Source: Molossus alvarezi (Eukaryota; Chordata; Mammalia; Chiroptera; Molossidae). Taken from it: a stretch of 64,000 bases of DNA. The stretch is from assembly GCA_037176705.1 (NCBI GenBank), contig CM073885.1, positions 166,584,290 through 166,648,289 of the forward strand, in the 5' to 3' direction. Positions 33,430 to 43,869 of the stretch are shown one piece after another. Position numbers and translations under genes: made by a program. Each line of letters opens with the position of its first letter. The first letter of the stretch is position 1. Under the pieces are notes generated by a model. The model was not told the DNA's origin. It saw only the letters and a program-made list of their open reading frames with translations, and made no database searches.

Positions 33430-34215
33430 AAATGCCCACTATTCACATGCCAAATAATTATTATATCAGAAAACTCTAGTTCCTTTATGAATTTTTAAAA
33501 TAAAAATTTTAACTTAAAACATGGCATCCTTAGTCATAGTCTCACCTTCTTAGAACATTTTAAACTTAGAAAGCCTGTGCTAATTTATTTATACATTTTA
33601 AATTCAATAATTCTATGAAGTCATGTATTAGTTATAATGTTTTGAATAGATTTAGGGGAACTTTGTCAAATCAGAGATTGTTGTGCTTTTTGTTTTGTTT
33701 TTTTCTATTACCGTTCTCAAGGTGACCAGATGTATATACAATTTTATATAGGAACAGCTTACCTCTGGTACATAGTGAAACAGAACCTTCTACCTAGTAA
33801 CTCAGGTCTCTTAAAATCCTACTAAATTTGAGGAAAGAAATATTAAGAGTAAGTCAGAATCCATTCAGAAATATTAAAATTTTACATAAAAATAAAAACC
33901 TATGCTTCAAGGATCTCTAGACATAAAATACTAACAATTATAATTTTCTCAGTGTTAAGAGTGGGAAAAACTTACCCATATTTTGAAACTGAAGTGACTC
34001 TTTAGGCAACAAACTGATGTTTTGATGTGTGACAGAGTCAAAATCTGCTCATTCTGTGAGAGAAACCTCCGATGGTTGAAGTTGTGCCTGAAAAACATCT
34101 GAGCAAACTTCATAAACTTGTTCTCTGATTATTGCTCTCAAGTCTGAAATTTTAATGATGATAGTTGGAATCAAACAGACAAGATTTTTAGATCTTCTCA
34201 AAAAAAGTGTACTCA
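33430..34215. other. No gene seen
   Basis: A/T-rich, apparently unique sequence. Confidence 0.35.
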
Positions 34216-34216
34216 C

Positions 34217-34319
34217 AGTCTTATCACGAGACTGACTTGGAGTATTGAGTAACCACGTGGGTGAGAGGTCTTGTTGGAAAACTTGTACCTCTCCATGCAT
34301 TTGCAGGATGTGGTGCAAT
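34217..34319 (-). other. Possible 103-bp exon (splice sites on both sides)
   Basis: On the minus strand a pyrimidine-leaning acceptor (TTCTCTGGTTCCTCAG) precedes the segment and a strong donor (GTGAGT, complement 34,211-34,216) follows it. Two frames are open throughout. The length is not a multiple of three. No protein family recognised. It could be a lncRNA exon or a chance pairing of motifs. Confidence 0.25.
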
Positions 34320-34449
34320 CTGAGGAACCAGAGAATAGTCATCAGACTGGTGTAATTTTAAAGGTTTTTTAATAAAAAAACTCAGTAACCTTACAAAATG
34401 ATTTATTATTAAATTACTATATTATATTGTATAAACATATAAGAATACT

Positions 34450-34553
34450 GCCCTGGCTGATTTAGCTCAGCGGTTGGAGCATCAACCTGCGAACCAGAGA
34501 GTCCCGGGTTCGGTTCCTGCTAGGGGCACATACCACCCCCCCCCAAAAAAAAA
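34450..34553 (+). mobile_element. tRNA-half-only SINE
   Basis: Consists only of the tRNA-like head (GCCCTGGCTGATTTAGCTCA, box B GGTTCGGTTCC). It stops at GGGGCACATACC, followed by a C tract and A9. The perfect target duplication TATAAGAATACT (34,438 and 34,556) shows it moved as this short unit. Confidence 0.9.
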
Positions 34554-34925
34554 GGTATAAGAATACTAAATATTTTTAAAATAGAAAATTGATGTCTTTT
34601 AATTCAGAAAATAGATGTCATTTCAATTAGATAAAGCAGATTTGGTACATATATGCAATGGAATATTACTTGGCCATCAAAAATGAAATTTTACCATTTG
34701 TGACAACATGGATGGGACCTAGAGGGTGTTATGCTATGTAAAACAAGTTAGACAGGGTAAGATAAATGCCATATGATTTCACTGATGTGTGGAATCTAAA
34801 ACATAAAACAATTGAACAAAGCAAAAACAAACTCATAGATATAGCAAACAAATTGATATTTGCCAGATGGAAGGGGATTGGGGAATTGGGTGAAAAAGCT
34901 GAAGGGATTGAGAAGTACAAATTGG

Positions 34926-35136
34926 GCCCGGCCAGTGTGGCTCACTGGTTGGGCGTCAACCCATGCACTGGGAGGTCGCTGGTTTGATTCCTGGTCAGGG
35001 CACATGCCCGGTAGTGGTCCAATTCCCTGGTGGGGGCATGCAGGAGGCGGCCAGTTGATGTTCTCTCTCATTGATGTTTCTGTCTCTCTCTCTCTTTCTC
35101 TCCCCTCCTCTCTCTAGAAATCAATAAAGAAAAAAA
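34926..35136 (+). mobile_element. Ves-type SINE (AATCAATAAA-tail subfamily)
   Basis: GCCCGGCCAGTGTGGCTCAC head and GAAATCAATAAAGAAAA tail. The target duplication AGAAGTACAAAxTGG is at 34,911 and 35,137. Confidence 0.96.
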
Positions 35137-35288
35137 AGAAGTACAAACTGGTAGTTACAGAATAGTCTTGGGGATGTAAAGTACAGCATAAGGAATGTAG
35201 TCAGTCATATTGTAATAACTATGTATGGTGCCAGGTGGGTACTACACTTATTTGGAAGATCACTTCTTAAGTTACATTAATGTCTAAC

Positions 35289-35943
35289 TGATATAGGACA
35301 AAATAGGGGGTCTGCTTCTCAACTGGGTGCTGCTGGGGTTGGAATTCTTATGATATCCCAAGAAAAAGTATTATCTGAGACTCCCAAAGGAGAATGAATG
35401 GTTTTTATTTGTGTGGAATTAAACCCCTGTGTTTCTATAGTCCCATTTCCCTTAGTCCAGTCATATTAGAAGTGCAGCTGGGGTTTCAGTAGAGCTAGAA
35501 GCAAAGCCAGTGTCCAGAGTTTCCTTTCCATGTTGGAGCCAGGGCCAGTCCAGCATCAGGCCAGTTGCAATCCATTGGTCTGTTGTGTATGGGGGTCCAC
35601 ATGGCTGTGAGCCACACAGGCGAATGCCAGGAAGCCAAGTGTGAGCCATGAGCCAAGTGTGCCAAGAGGAACCAAGAGAGTGAATTTCTCTGTTCAGGGG
35701 ATTAAATATCCCAAATGTGCACACGCTTGCAGTGGCCATGCCCATTCTGGCTAATGATCTTTGCTCCCAGGTGTGACTGACAGCAAGTACTTTTCTTATG
35801 TCATCCTAACTACTGGGTATGTGTCTATCTTGCCTTTGTCCAGTTCCCTTCCCCCAGTGTTTTGCAAGGAACATGCCTTTAATATTTGGCCTTCTCTTTG
35901 CTCCTTTTCTATTATTAATAATTAGCTAATTATAATGGTATGA
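35289..35943 (-). mobile_element. Solo LTR, ERV1-type, 655 bp
   Basis: Flanked by the 4-bp duplication TAAC (35,285-35,288 and 35,944-35,947) inside an otherwise continuous L1. On the minus strand it shows a TATA-like ATATTTAAT (complement 35,701-35,709) and an AATAAA signal (complement 35,404-35,409). A second copy of the family is at 44,140-44,848. A 4-bp duplication is usual for gammaretrovirus-like ERVs. No internal ERV sequence adjoins it, so it is a solo LTR formed by LTR-LTR recombination. Confidence 0.8.
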
Positions 35944-36014
35944 TAACTACTACGCTGTACACCCGAAACAAATGTAATATTGAATGTAACTGTAATTGAA
36001 AAATAAAAAAATAA

Positions 36015-36764
36015 AAAAGACAACTGTGAAAAGAATGTTCCCACAAATTAAAAATATATATACAAAAAAAAAATAGGAAGTCTTTTATTATACCCCAAGT
36101 ATCATTCTATACTTATCTGTGAAGCAGAAAAAAAAAAGCCAATTAGAGAAAAAAAAAGAACACTCTATTATAAAGCAAACTATTCTGTAAACAGTGGGAG
36201 AAAAATGAATGCCTTTGCCTTCAAAGCAAAAATTTCAGAAATGATTCCTTTACCCTTAGTGAATTGAAATATAACATCCATCCCTTCATCGGAAAAAAAT
36301 CACTCCTGGGGGTCACTTTCTCTTTTCTTATCCCAGAGGAAGTTTGTGAGGATCAAGTATGAAAATGTAAAACTATTCAGTCACTCTTTCAAAACATTTT
36401 TACTGTCTAGTCATTTTACGAAAGCTTTCTAGTAGCTAATCTAATCTATAAAATATCTAACCTGTAAAAGCAGTTAACATACCAATGTGTTGTGTCTATT
36501 TTACCCGCCCAACATGTTGCCTTTTTAAGTAGCCTATACAATGACAGAAAGAAAAGTGTGCTGAGGAACTGCTGACTATCTTTTTGTTGGTTGACTTTGA
36601 CCCCAGTAGGTTTTCCTTTTTCTTTGCTGCTTCTTCAATGTAGTCTGGAGATACTTAGGAATGCAAATCACCCCTCTAACAACAAGTGGATCACTTCCAT
36701 AAATTCAGAAGTGTCCATTGAAATGGATGTTTTATGTTAACAAATTGCTCTGGAAATTCCTGAT
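36015..36764. other. No gene seen
   Basis: A/T-rich, no recognised repeat. Confidence 0.4.
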
Positions 36765-36930
36765 GAGCTTTGGAGTTAGACTGAACAGAGTTGAAATTCT
36801 GTCTTAGCATTTATTTTGATGATGTTAACTTTCACTTAAAATGGAGGAAGTAAATGCCTGGTTCACAGGGGTTCTGAAAGCAAGTATAACTATTATAGGG
36901 TATAAGTTAAAGCACCTGGCATAGTACTAG
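36765..36930 (+). repeat. MIR SINE, diverged
   Basis: GCTTTGGAGTTAGACTGAAC, GTTGAAATTCTGTCTTAGC, GGGTTCTGAAAG and AAGCACCTGGCATAGTACTA follow MIR order. Confidence 0.6.
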
Positions 36931-37419
36931 AGTAAGAGGACTTGACAAAGAGCTTTGAAGATATTTTCATGACATAACGAGCTGTCTTTTGCTGGATGGG
37001 GAAGTAAGATGGTTGGGGGTGGTTCCTTAAACCACGAGTCCCCTAGATTTGCACTGAAACTACTTGGGTGGGAAAATATTTTGTAATTCAGTAAACCTGA
37101 TGAATATAAGCATCTGAGAGTAATTAACAAAGAAAAACCTCAATGAACTCAAGACACTGTCAAAACCCTCCAGGAGAACATACCCATTGCTGCAGGCTTG
37201 GAACACACATCTTGGCCACAGTGGGGCGGTTCAGTAAGAAGGGGTAAGAAAGGATTTCCAGCCTTTGGGCCTGTGCTAGGTGATTTGGGGGAGGATTTAA
37301 GAAAGCAGAGCTTCATTCAGGATTGGATGCTGTCAGGATAGGGATGGTGGTGGACAGCGGTAGATAAGTCTATAATTAGGTATTATGTTAGTTTTCTAGG
37401 GCTGCTGGGATATTTTCCA
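36931..37419. other. No gene seen
   Basis: 37,383-37,420 ends in TTAGTTTTCTAGGGCTGCTG, resembling a MaLR LTR end. Otherwise nothing recognised. Confidence 0.35.
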
Positions 37420-37423
37420 ATAC

Positions 37424-38162
37424 TGTGGTAGGCAGTTAGACAGACATGAGCAGAGCAAGGACGATGGACTAGGTACAGAAGGTCACCAGGGTGGAAAATC
37501 CTGGGTGCCTAGCCAAGGACAATTGTAGGGTGTGACCTGGCCCCCAGGGTGACCTTTCTTCCCCGAGCATATCACCGGTCATGTGGTTTCGGTCCCCTGA
37601 CCTTTCCTCGTAGAGGCCTCAGTTGTTTTTCAGATTCAGGTCCAGAAAAACAGTAAAACCAGACCAGTGACCCCATAGCTGGCCTCAGGACCAGCTGCAT
37701 TGGAGAATGACTCCCTGTCCTTGTGCCAACCAATCAATCAGTGGAGACCCACCCTGGAAGGACACACCTGGAAGCTGATGCATATTCTAAGAACTTCCCC
37801 TGGCACCTCCCCTAAAATCTCCTCCCTTAAAACCCTTGGGACAGAACCCAGTGGCTCTCCTTTCCAGGAGCAGGCCCTTCCCGTTCCCCTCCCCCTCCCC
37901 CCTCCCCAAGGCACTCACCATTACCCCCTCCTCACTTCCTAGCTCCAAGGGCCCTTCCTTTACCTCTGTATCTTGTTTCCTAAGCCCATTTCTTCCACAG
38001 ATTACTTCTACCTCTGTGATTTCCCAAATACTGTTCTCTTATGGTTTGGAACTTGGCTCTGAATTCTTTCCTAGCCAGGACTCAAGTACCCAGGTTGCTG
38101 AACCCAGGTCCAGTCTGACCTCATGGGTCTAACACCTGGTACTGTTCTTGTTGCCCACAACA
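37424..38162 (+). mobile_element. Solo LTR, ERV1-type, 739 bp
   Basis: Begins TGTGGTAGGCAGTTAGACAG and ends TTGCCCACAACA, with the 4-bp duplication ATAC on both sides (37,420-37,423; 38,163-38,166). The U3 has a CCAATCAATCAG box near 37,729 and a weak A/T-rich TATA candidate further on. No adjoining internal ERV sequence. Confidence 0.8.
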
Positions 38163-38166
38163 ATAC

Positions 38167-38407
38167 CACTAAGCAATTCTCCTGTTTTCAGCAGACACCA
38201 ACTGGGGTCCTAGAAATTTAACTTATTTCTGACACTACCTAGAGATAGCACAACATCCCATAGGTTAAGGCCTCTGACCCACAAGATTGTGTAAACATGC
38301 AAACACTCCATTCCTTTAGCACAACCCTGTCTTTCTGTTCATTCACCCTCTTCTTTAATCATTAAGCCCTTGGTACATCAGATTCTGGTCAGTATCAAAC
38401 TATCTTG
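38167..38407. other. No gene seen
   Basis: May be an old LTR continuing after the SINE pair (39,027-39,300 has a CCAATCAGTAGAGAC motif), but this is not established. Confidence 0.3.
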
Positions 38408-38420
38408 AGAACAAAGCCTC

Positions 38421-38577
38421 GCCCTGGCCGGTTTGGCTCAGTGGATAGAGCGTCGACCTGCGGTCCTGAGAGACCCGGGTTCGGTTCCCGCTAGGGGCAC
38501 GTACCTCAGTTGCAGTTTGTCCCCGGCCCTGGTCGGTCATGCGGGTGGAAGCCACTCGATGTGTCCCTTCACATCGA

Positions 38578-38645
<68 letters not shown>

Positions 38646-38714
38646 TCTCCCTCCCACTCTACCTGAACAAAAAAATGGGAAAATGTCCTCAGGTGAGGAT
38701 TAAAAAAAAAAAAA
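38421..38714 (+). mobile_element. Ves-type SINE with expanded (TC)n
   Basis: Complete copy whose T/C region is a (TC)n run of about 65 bp (38,578-38,642). Flanked by AGAACAAAGCCTC at 38,408 and 38,714. Confidence 0.96.
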
Positions 38715-38726
38715 GAACAAAGCCTC

Positions 38727-39016
38727 GCCCTGGCCGGTTTGGCTCAGCGGTTAGAGCGTCGGCCTGCGGTCCAGAGAGACCTGGGTTTGGTTCCCGCTAA
38801 GGGCACGTACCTCGGTTGCAGTTTGTCCCCAGTCCTGGTTGGTCGTATGGGTGGCAGCCACTCGATGTGTCCCTTTCATGTCGATGTTTCTCTCTCTGTC
38901 TCTTCCTCTCTCTTCTTCCCACTCTATCTGAACAAAAAATGGAAAAATGTCCTCGGGTGAGGATAAAAAAAATAATAATAATAATAATAATAAAACGATT
39001 ACTCTTAAAAAAAAAA
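38727..39016 (+). mobile_element. Ves-type SINE, same target as the preceding copy
   Basis: Complete copy with tail AAAATGTCCTCGGGTGAGG, an (AAT)n stretch and a second A run. It starts right after the same target string and is followed by AGAACAAAGC at 39,017. Confidence 0.95.
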
Positions 39017-39026
39017 AGAACAAAGC

Positions 39027-39505
39027 TTGTTGACCATAGAAATAGTTTTTATCAAACTGAAGATAACATCTTGACCTCAGTTATGTTTTAGCCCTTACCT
39101 GCCACACCCTCAGAAACCTAGACAAAATGATGCATGGCTGGCTGACGTTGGGACCTGATATGATGGTCAACTACTCCCTTCTCTGGATCTAACCAATCAG
39201 TAGAGACTACGACCCCAACACCCTTGATCACCATGATTAATCATTTTTCTCATATATCTGTCCCCATGTGGGCCACTGGGGAGCTAGGTTTTAGAACAGT
39301 AGCTCACCTATGCCTCTGAGTTTGGTGCCATTGTCTTACATAAACCTTCACTTTCTTAAAATCCTGTTGCACCTTATTGGGTTTTGATGAGGCAAATGAG
39401 TGCCTTTAATTCAGTAACAATTGTCCCCAATTTGGACACCATTAGAAAGACCAGGCTGTCACGTGTACTTCTGACTAACTGGCTATAAATAAGGGTTCCC
39501 ATGAC
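39027..39505. other. No gene seen
   Basis: Possible degraded LTR (CCAAT box near 39,192). No family recognised. Confidence 0.3.
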
Positions 39506-39509
39506 TTCC

Positions 39510-39935
39510 TCTTAGCGTTTTATAATTTGTTATAATGGTTAACAAAGCTCATGGGAACATTTACTTATGTTGATTATCAATTTCTCATAAATAACACAGA
39601 TGAACAGGCACAGGAAGAGATACATAGAGTAAGTTCTGGAAGGGTCCCAGGCACAGGCGCTTCTGTCCCTGGGGAACTGGCATCCACCAACCAGAAGCTC
39701 ATCACATCTTGTTCAAGTTTTAGAGAGCTTTCCTCTCCAGCTGACCACCCCTCCCACAACTTCCCAGAGGTCAGTGGGTGAGGCTGAAAGTTCCAGCCCT
39801 CGAATCACTGATCTTTCTAGTGACCAGACTCATCATGAGGCTATGTAAGGACCTCAACTGATCACCTCATTTGCAGAAACTCAGGTGTGATCCAGAGATC
39901 TTGTTATGTATATCAATACACTTCTGTACATAGTT
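39510..39935 (+). mobile_element. Old ERVL-type LTR
   Basis: CACAGATGAACAGGCACAGG, TCTGGAAGGGTCCCAGGCAC, GAGGCTGAAAGTTCCAGCCC and GAAACTCAGGTGTGATCCAG follow the order of a well-known old mammalian ERVL LTR. Family name not fixed. Confidence 0.5.
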
Positions 39936-39999
39936 TAAAAAATTACAAGAGTTTTAGAAGCTCTGTGCCAGAAATCAGGATGAAGACCAAATATATGTC

Positions 40000-41045
40000 T
40001 TGTTATATCACAGGCTGCTATTACCTCAGACTGGGTAGCTTTATTTCTCATGATGCTGGAGGCTAGAAGTCCAAGAGCACATTGTTGGCAAGGTGGGTGT
40101 CTTCTGAGGTCTCTCTCCTTGGTTTATAGGTGTCCATCTTTCCCGTGTCCTCACATGGCCTTCCTTCTGTGTTCCAATCTTTTCTTCTTCTAATGACACC
40201 ATCCTATTGGGTTATGGTCCACACATTTTAACTTACTTCTTCAGAGATGCTACCTTCAAATATAGTCACCATCTGAATAACTGGAAGCTAGTACTTCAGT
40301 ATATAAATCCTGGTGTTATGGGACAGCTTCCCTGCTGGAGGCTGGCCCTGCTCTGGCAGGGTCCGGGACCTCTTGCTTGTCAGGTGATCTGTTTCTTGAT
40401 TTACCCAGGAAAATTTTCAACGATGAATCAGAGTGGGAACAAAGCAAGTTTTATTTAGGTAGAGAAAAAGAAAGAGGTCAGAGTACAGGCTCCACTGTAA
40501 AAGAAGCAAAAAGTATGCATCCGAGTGGACTCAAGCCAATTCACAAGTGAATTGTGCATCAGTTAGTTCTTGGGGTTTTGTGTGTTTCCGGGGTGGGGGT
40601 GGCGGGGGAGGTCATCTCCAAGCTTTGCAACACCAAATTCTGACTCTGTCTTCTGCTTGGGAGGGGGTCTTGTTCCTAATATGGTTCGTTCTCCAAGTCT
40701 TGGTGTTCATCCCCCTTACCCCTTCTTCCAGTGGTATCAGTTTTCATTATAATGATGGTATAATGAGCTTTGGGGTTATTTTCTGGTTAGTTTTACCTTT
40801 ATCTTGGATTAGCCTGGTTCTAATTGGTTTTTATTATCTACCTTTCTGACTGTGGTGATTTAAAACACCTGCTCTTAGGCATCTTCCGTGAGGGAGGACA
40901 GGGTCTTGTGATTTATTAGCTGGCTGCTAATTGCTCAGACTTTCCAGCTATTTATTCAACCATTTGTCTCAGTTTCCCCATTCTACTTGCCAGGGAATTT
41001 TCCTAGCTTCTCACTAACCTGCCTCAATGGGACACAATTCAGCCC
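40000..41045 (-). mobile_element. MST-like MaLR LTR, split by an ERV LTR
   Basis: Antisense MST landmarks: CAGACTGGGTAGCTTTATTT, CTGGAGGCTAGAAGTCCAAG, TCACATGGCCTTCCTTCTGT and AAATATAGTCACCATCTGAA, then after the insert GACACAATTCAGCCCCTAA (41,031-41,049). The insert is 40,314-41,026. Confidence 0.7.
40314..41026 (-). mobile_element. Solo LTR, 713 bp
   Basis: On the minus strand it starts TGAGGCAGGTTAGTGAGAAG, has AATAAAACTTGCTTTG as poly(A) region (complement near 40,450), and ends GGGAAGCTGTCCCATAACA. Its start matches those of 42,087 and 17,046. No clear flanking duplication (CTGG/ATGG). Confidence 0.72.
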
Positions 41046-41074
41046 CTAAGAAATAATCTTAAATAATCTTACCC

Positions 41075-42087
41075 TGAAGGAGGTCAGACCAGGGTAAAGC
41101 ATTTACTCATGTGCTTAGTAGTGACGTGGGCTCTCCATCCTTGACTTCATGCAGGAAAGATGTTACAACAGGAGTCCAGGTGATTTTGAGAGTATGTTTA
41201 TTAAAGCTGGGGAAGGTGAAACAAAGGAAGGGCTTAAGGTAGAAGAGGTAAGATGATGGCATCAGGAGTGAGCCTGGGCAGAGCTGCCTTGGCCCTTTGG
41301 AAAGAAAGTCACAGGCAGAATCATTGAGACAGCTGAGCTGGGTGGACTCAGGAAACAAGTTACTGAGGCAAGAAGTTCCTTTGCAGAAAGAAAGTACAGA
41401 TATGCACCTTGGGAAAGAAGGGGTGTGTGTGTGGGGGGGGGTGTGTGTGTGTGTGGGCGTGATTTAGAGAGAGAGTACGCACTGGGTCCTTTGCCTTAAG
41501 TATCTCTTTTCTAAAGACAGGAATTTTAAGGGAGGTCTCAGGGGAGGATCTCAGTAGACTATGCATCAGCTTTCCAGGTGTGCTCTTTCGGGGTCATGGT
41601 CTCTACAGATTGGTTGCTGCTAGTAAGGGGTCATTAGTCACTGCAGCTGGTCTTGAGTCAAAGACATGGCATTGCTTTATGGTTTTGTTATTGTTTGGGG
41701 CCTGGAGCTGAAACACAACTGACGTTTTTTGTTTGTTTGTTTGTTTTTGGTATGTGCCCCTAGCGGGAACCGAACCCCAGACTCTCTGGTCCGCAGGCCA
41801 ATGCTCAAACCGCTGAGCGAAACTGGCCAGGGCCACAACTGAGGTTTAGATGTTATCTCAAGTTTGACCAAACTCTGTCTCTGTGGTCAACGGACATGAG
41901 TCTTTGTTCCTGCAATTATTTGATACTAATCAGAACCTCATTGTCCTGAGGGCTTAATGCTTAATGAAGGGATCATACAAGGGAGAAGGAGGTAGGTGAG
42001 TCAGGGTGCTAGCTTGAATCAGCTATCTGTCTGTTTCCACATGCCACTTGCCAAATAATTTTTGTAACTTCTTACTATCTTGTCTCA
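41075..42087 (-). mobile_element. LTR of a related family
   Basis: Minus-strand start TGAGACAAGATAGTAAGAAG resembles the neighbouring LTR. A poly(A) signal (TTTAATAAACATACTC) is near 41,205. A (GT)n tract (41,423-41,459) and a tRNA-half SINE (41,725-41,833) lie inside. The left boundary is uncertain. Confidence 0.5.
41725..41833 (-). mobile_element. tRNA-half-only SINE
   Basis: Minus-strand head GCCCTGGCCAGTTTCGCTCA to GGGGCACATACC, then an A/(AAAC)n tail. No T/C region or GAGGAC tail. The target duplication CACAACTGAxG is at 41,714 and 41,834. Same 3' end as the copy at 34,450. Confidence 0.9.
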
Positions 42088-42524
42088 ATATTACCTAGGA
42101 TAGGGGATGTTTGGTTATGAATGTGGTTTGCAATTGTTCATGTTTTGTTTGTGGTAAACTAACACAGCGATCTTGACCTTGTCCTGATCCATCTTGGTCA
42201 CAGAAGATACTTATCTGATGCTCATGTTCTGTAAAGTTGTTTGTGTTCGAAAGGAGTACATCAAATCCTACCTGTGAATGCCGGGCCAGCTCCTGGAAGT
42301 CAGGGGCTGCTTTTCTCTCTTGGCGTCAGAAAAAAGGAAAGGGGAAAGTGAGATACAACCCAGTTCATATTGCTGCCCCTTACCAATGTGAAACTGTGTG
42401 TTTCAACAAGAGAACATTGAGAGCTTTTCTGAATAGGCCATCGCATAATAAGTGTGTATAAAAGCTTTACTTTCAAAACAAGATGAATGGGTAAACAGAA
42501 AGTTGAAATAAAAACAGCGATGCT

Positions 42525-42768
42525 GCCTGGCCAGTTTGGCTCAGTGGTTAGAGTGTCAGCCTGTGGACCAAAGGGTTGTGGGTTTGATTCCGGTCAAGGG
42601 CACGTACCTCAGTTGTGGTTCAGTCCCCAGCCTGGTCAGGGTCATGCAGGAGGCAACCAGTCGATGTGTCTTTCTCACATCGATGTTTCTCTCTCTCTCT
42701 CTTTCTCTCCCTCCCACTCTATCTGAAGACAAATGAAAAAATAGCCTCAGGTGAGGATTTAAAGCAAA
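42525..42768 (+). mobile_element. Ves-type SINE (GAGGAC-tail subfamily)
   Basis: Complete copy. The imperfect target duplication AAAACxGxGATGCT is at 42,511 and 42,771. Confidence 0.94.
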
Positions 42769-42855
42769 ACAAAACTGTGATGCTAAACTCTATCACAACT
42801 GTTGCATAAATTGACTTATTAAAAACTCCATTAAATAAGAGACAAACTCATTACT

Positions 42856-43512
42856 TGTGATTACTTAGCATAATGCGAAAGGCTGAGCATGCTCAGGTGA
42901 AGGCAAGTACATGATGCCATAAGAATGGTAATGGGATTGGAGTTGAAGGGACCAAAATTCTGCCACCCTGAAGCTACTTTTTGAACTATTGATTTTAAGC
43001 TGTTTATTAAGAAACAAAAGACCCAGAAGAAACATTTGATACTCTCTCCCACTTTTTATACCCAAGAGATTCAGACAGAGAAACCTGCTTCAGGTAGATT
43101 TTGGGATTCTGCTTTAGCCTAATGTGACTTAAGTATAATAAATAAGAGGGCTTCAAACTAGTGCCTGTTGGTTGGGTACCCCCGTGTCCCCCTGTTTCTG
43201 AGTCACCTAGGGGGCTTTCTCTGCCATGTGTGTTCTGCTCTTCCTCAACTATCTGTAAATTATCCATTTCACTTCTGAAATCTAATACTCCACGCCCCCT
43301 TTCTCCTTTGTCCAAAATGCCTTGTGTACCCCATGTTGCTTCACTGTCTTGGGAATTTCAATGGACTTATCATGTCTGTGTGAATTTCCATGTGCATGTA
43401 TTAAACTTTGATTTTTTTTCCTGTTAGTCTGTCTCTGTTAATTTGGTTTTTGGGCCAGCCAGCCAACTTAGACGGTGAGAGAAAAGGTATCAGTATTTTT
43501 TTAGCCCCCACA
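42856..43512 (+). mobile_element. ERV1-like LTR
   Basis: Starts near TGTGATTACTTAGCATAATG and ends TTTAGCCCCCACA. The 3' part has ATTAAACTTTGATTTTTTTT, CTGTTAGTCTGTCTCTGTTA and GGGCCAGCCAGCCAAC, a typical R-U5 pattern. Flanking duplication not clear. Confidence 0.55.
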
Positions 43513-43539
43513 GTCTGTGATGTAGCAGGAGGAACTTGG

Positions 43540-43765
43540 GCTTTCATGACGGGGCTGGATTTGAAACTTGACTTTTCTGCTAATTAGCTGATCTACTTAG
43601 TTTCTCCAAGCCTCTACTTCCTCATATGAAAAAGATATATAATAATAATATTTAATTTAAAGGGTTGTTGTGAGGAACACGATAGAAAAATGCACATAAA
43701 AGACTGGGCTTAGCATACTGCACAACACATGATAAATGCATCATATTAGCAATAATGATGGTGAT
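43540..43765 (+). repeat. MIR SINE
   Basis: GGATTTGAAACTTGACTTTT, AAAGGGTTGTTGTGAGGAAC and CATGATAAATGCATCAT follow MIR/L2-end order. Confidence 0.65.
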
Positions 43766-43869
43766 GCTGCTGATGCTGATGGTGATTATGGAGAGGAGGA
43801 GTCATCCTTATCCTTTGCTGTTCCTCATTCTCCAAATTTAATTTTTTAGCAAATTGTATGAGCCCTATC

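Larger units (their letters stand above)
34600..36012 (+). mobile_element. Old L1 (L1MA-like) 3' end, split by a SINE and a solo LTR
   Basis: Begins in the end of ORF2 (ATGCAATGGAATATTACTTG). It continues through GGAAGGGGATTGGGGAATTG and AATAACTATGTATGGTGCCA to TAATGTCTAAC (35,288), and resumes at 35,944 with TACGCTGTACACCCGAAAC to the A tail near 36,012. A SINE (34,926-35,136) and an LTR (35,289-35,943) are nested in it. Confidence 0.85.

Noticed and set aside
38433..38960. Many short ORFs beginning MAQRLERRPAV or similar (also at 5,963, 29,269, 59,370, 60,091)
   Set aside because: They are translations of Ves SINE heads and tails, not genes.
40547..40849. 100-codon ORF with a Gly run
   Set aside because: Lies inside an ERV LTR; the Gly run is a GGGGGT/GGCGGG simple tract.
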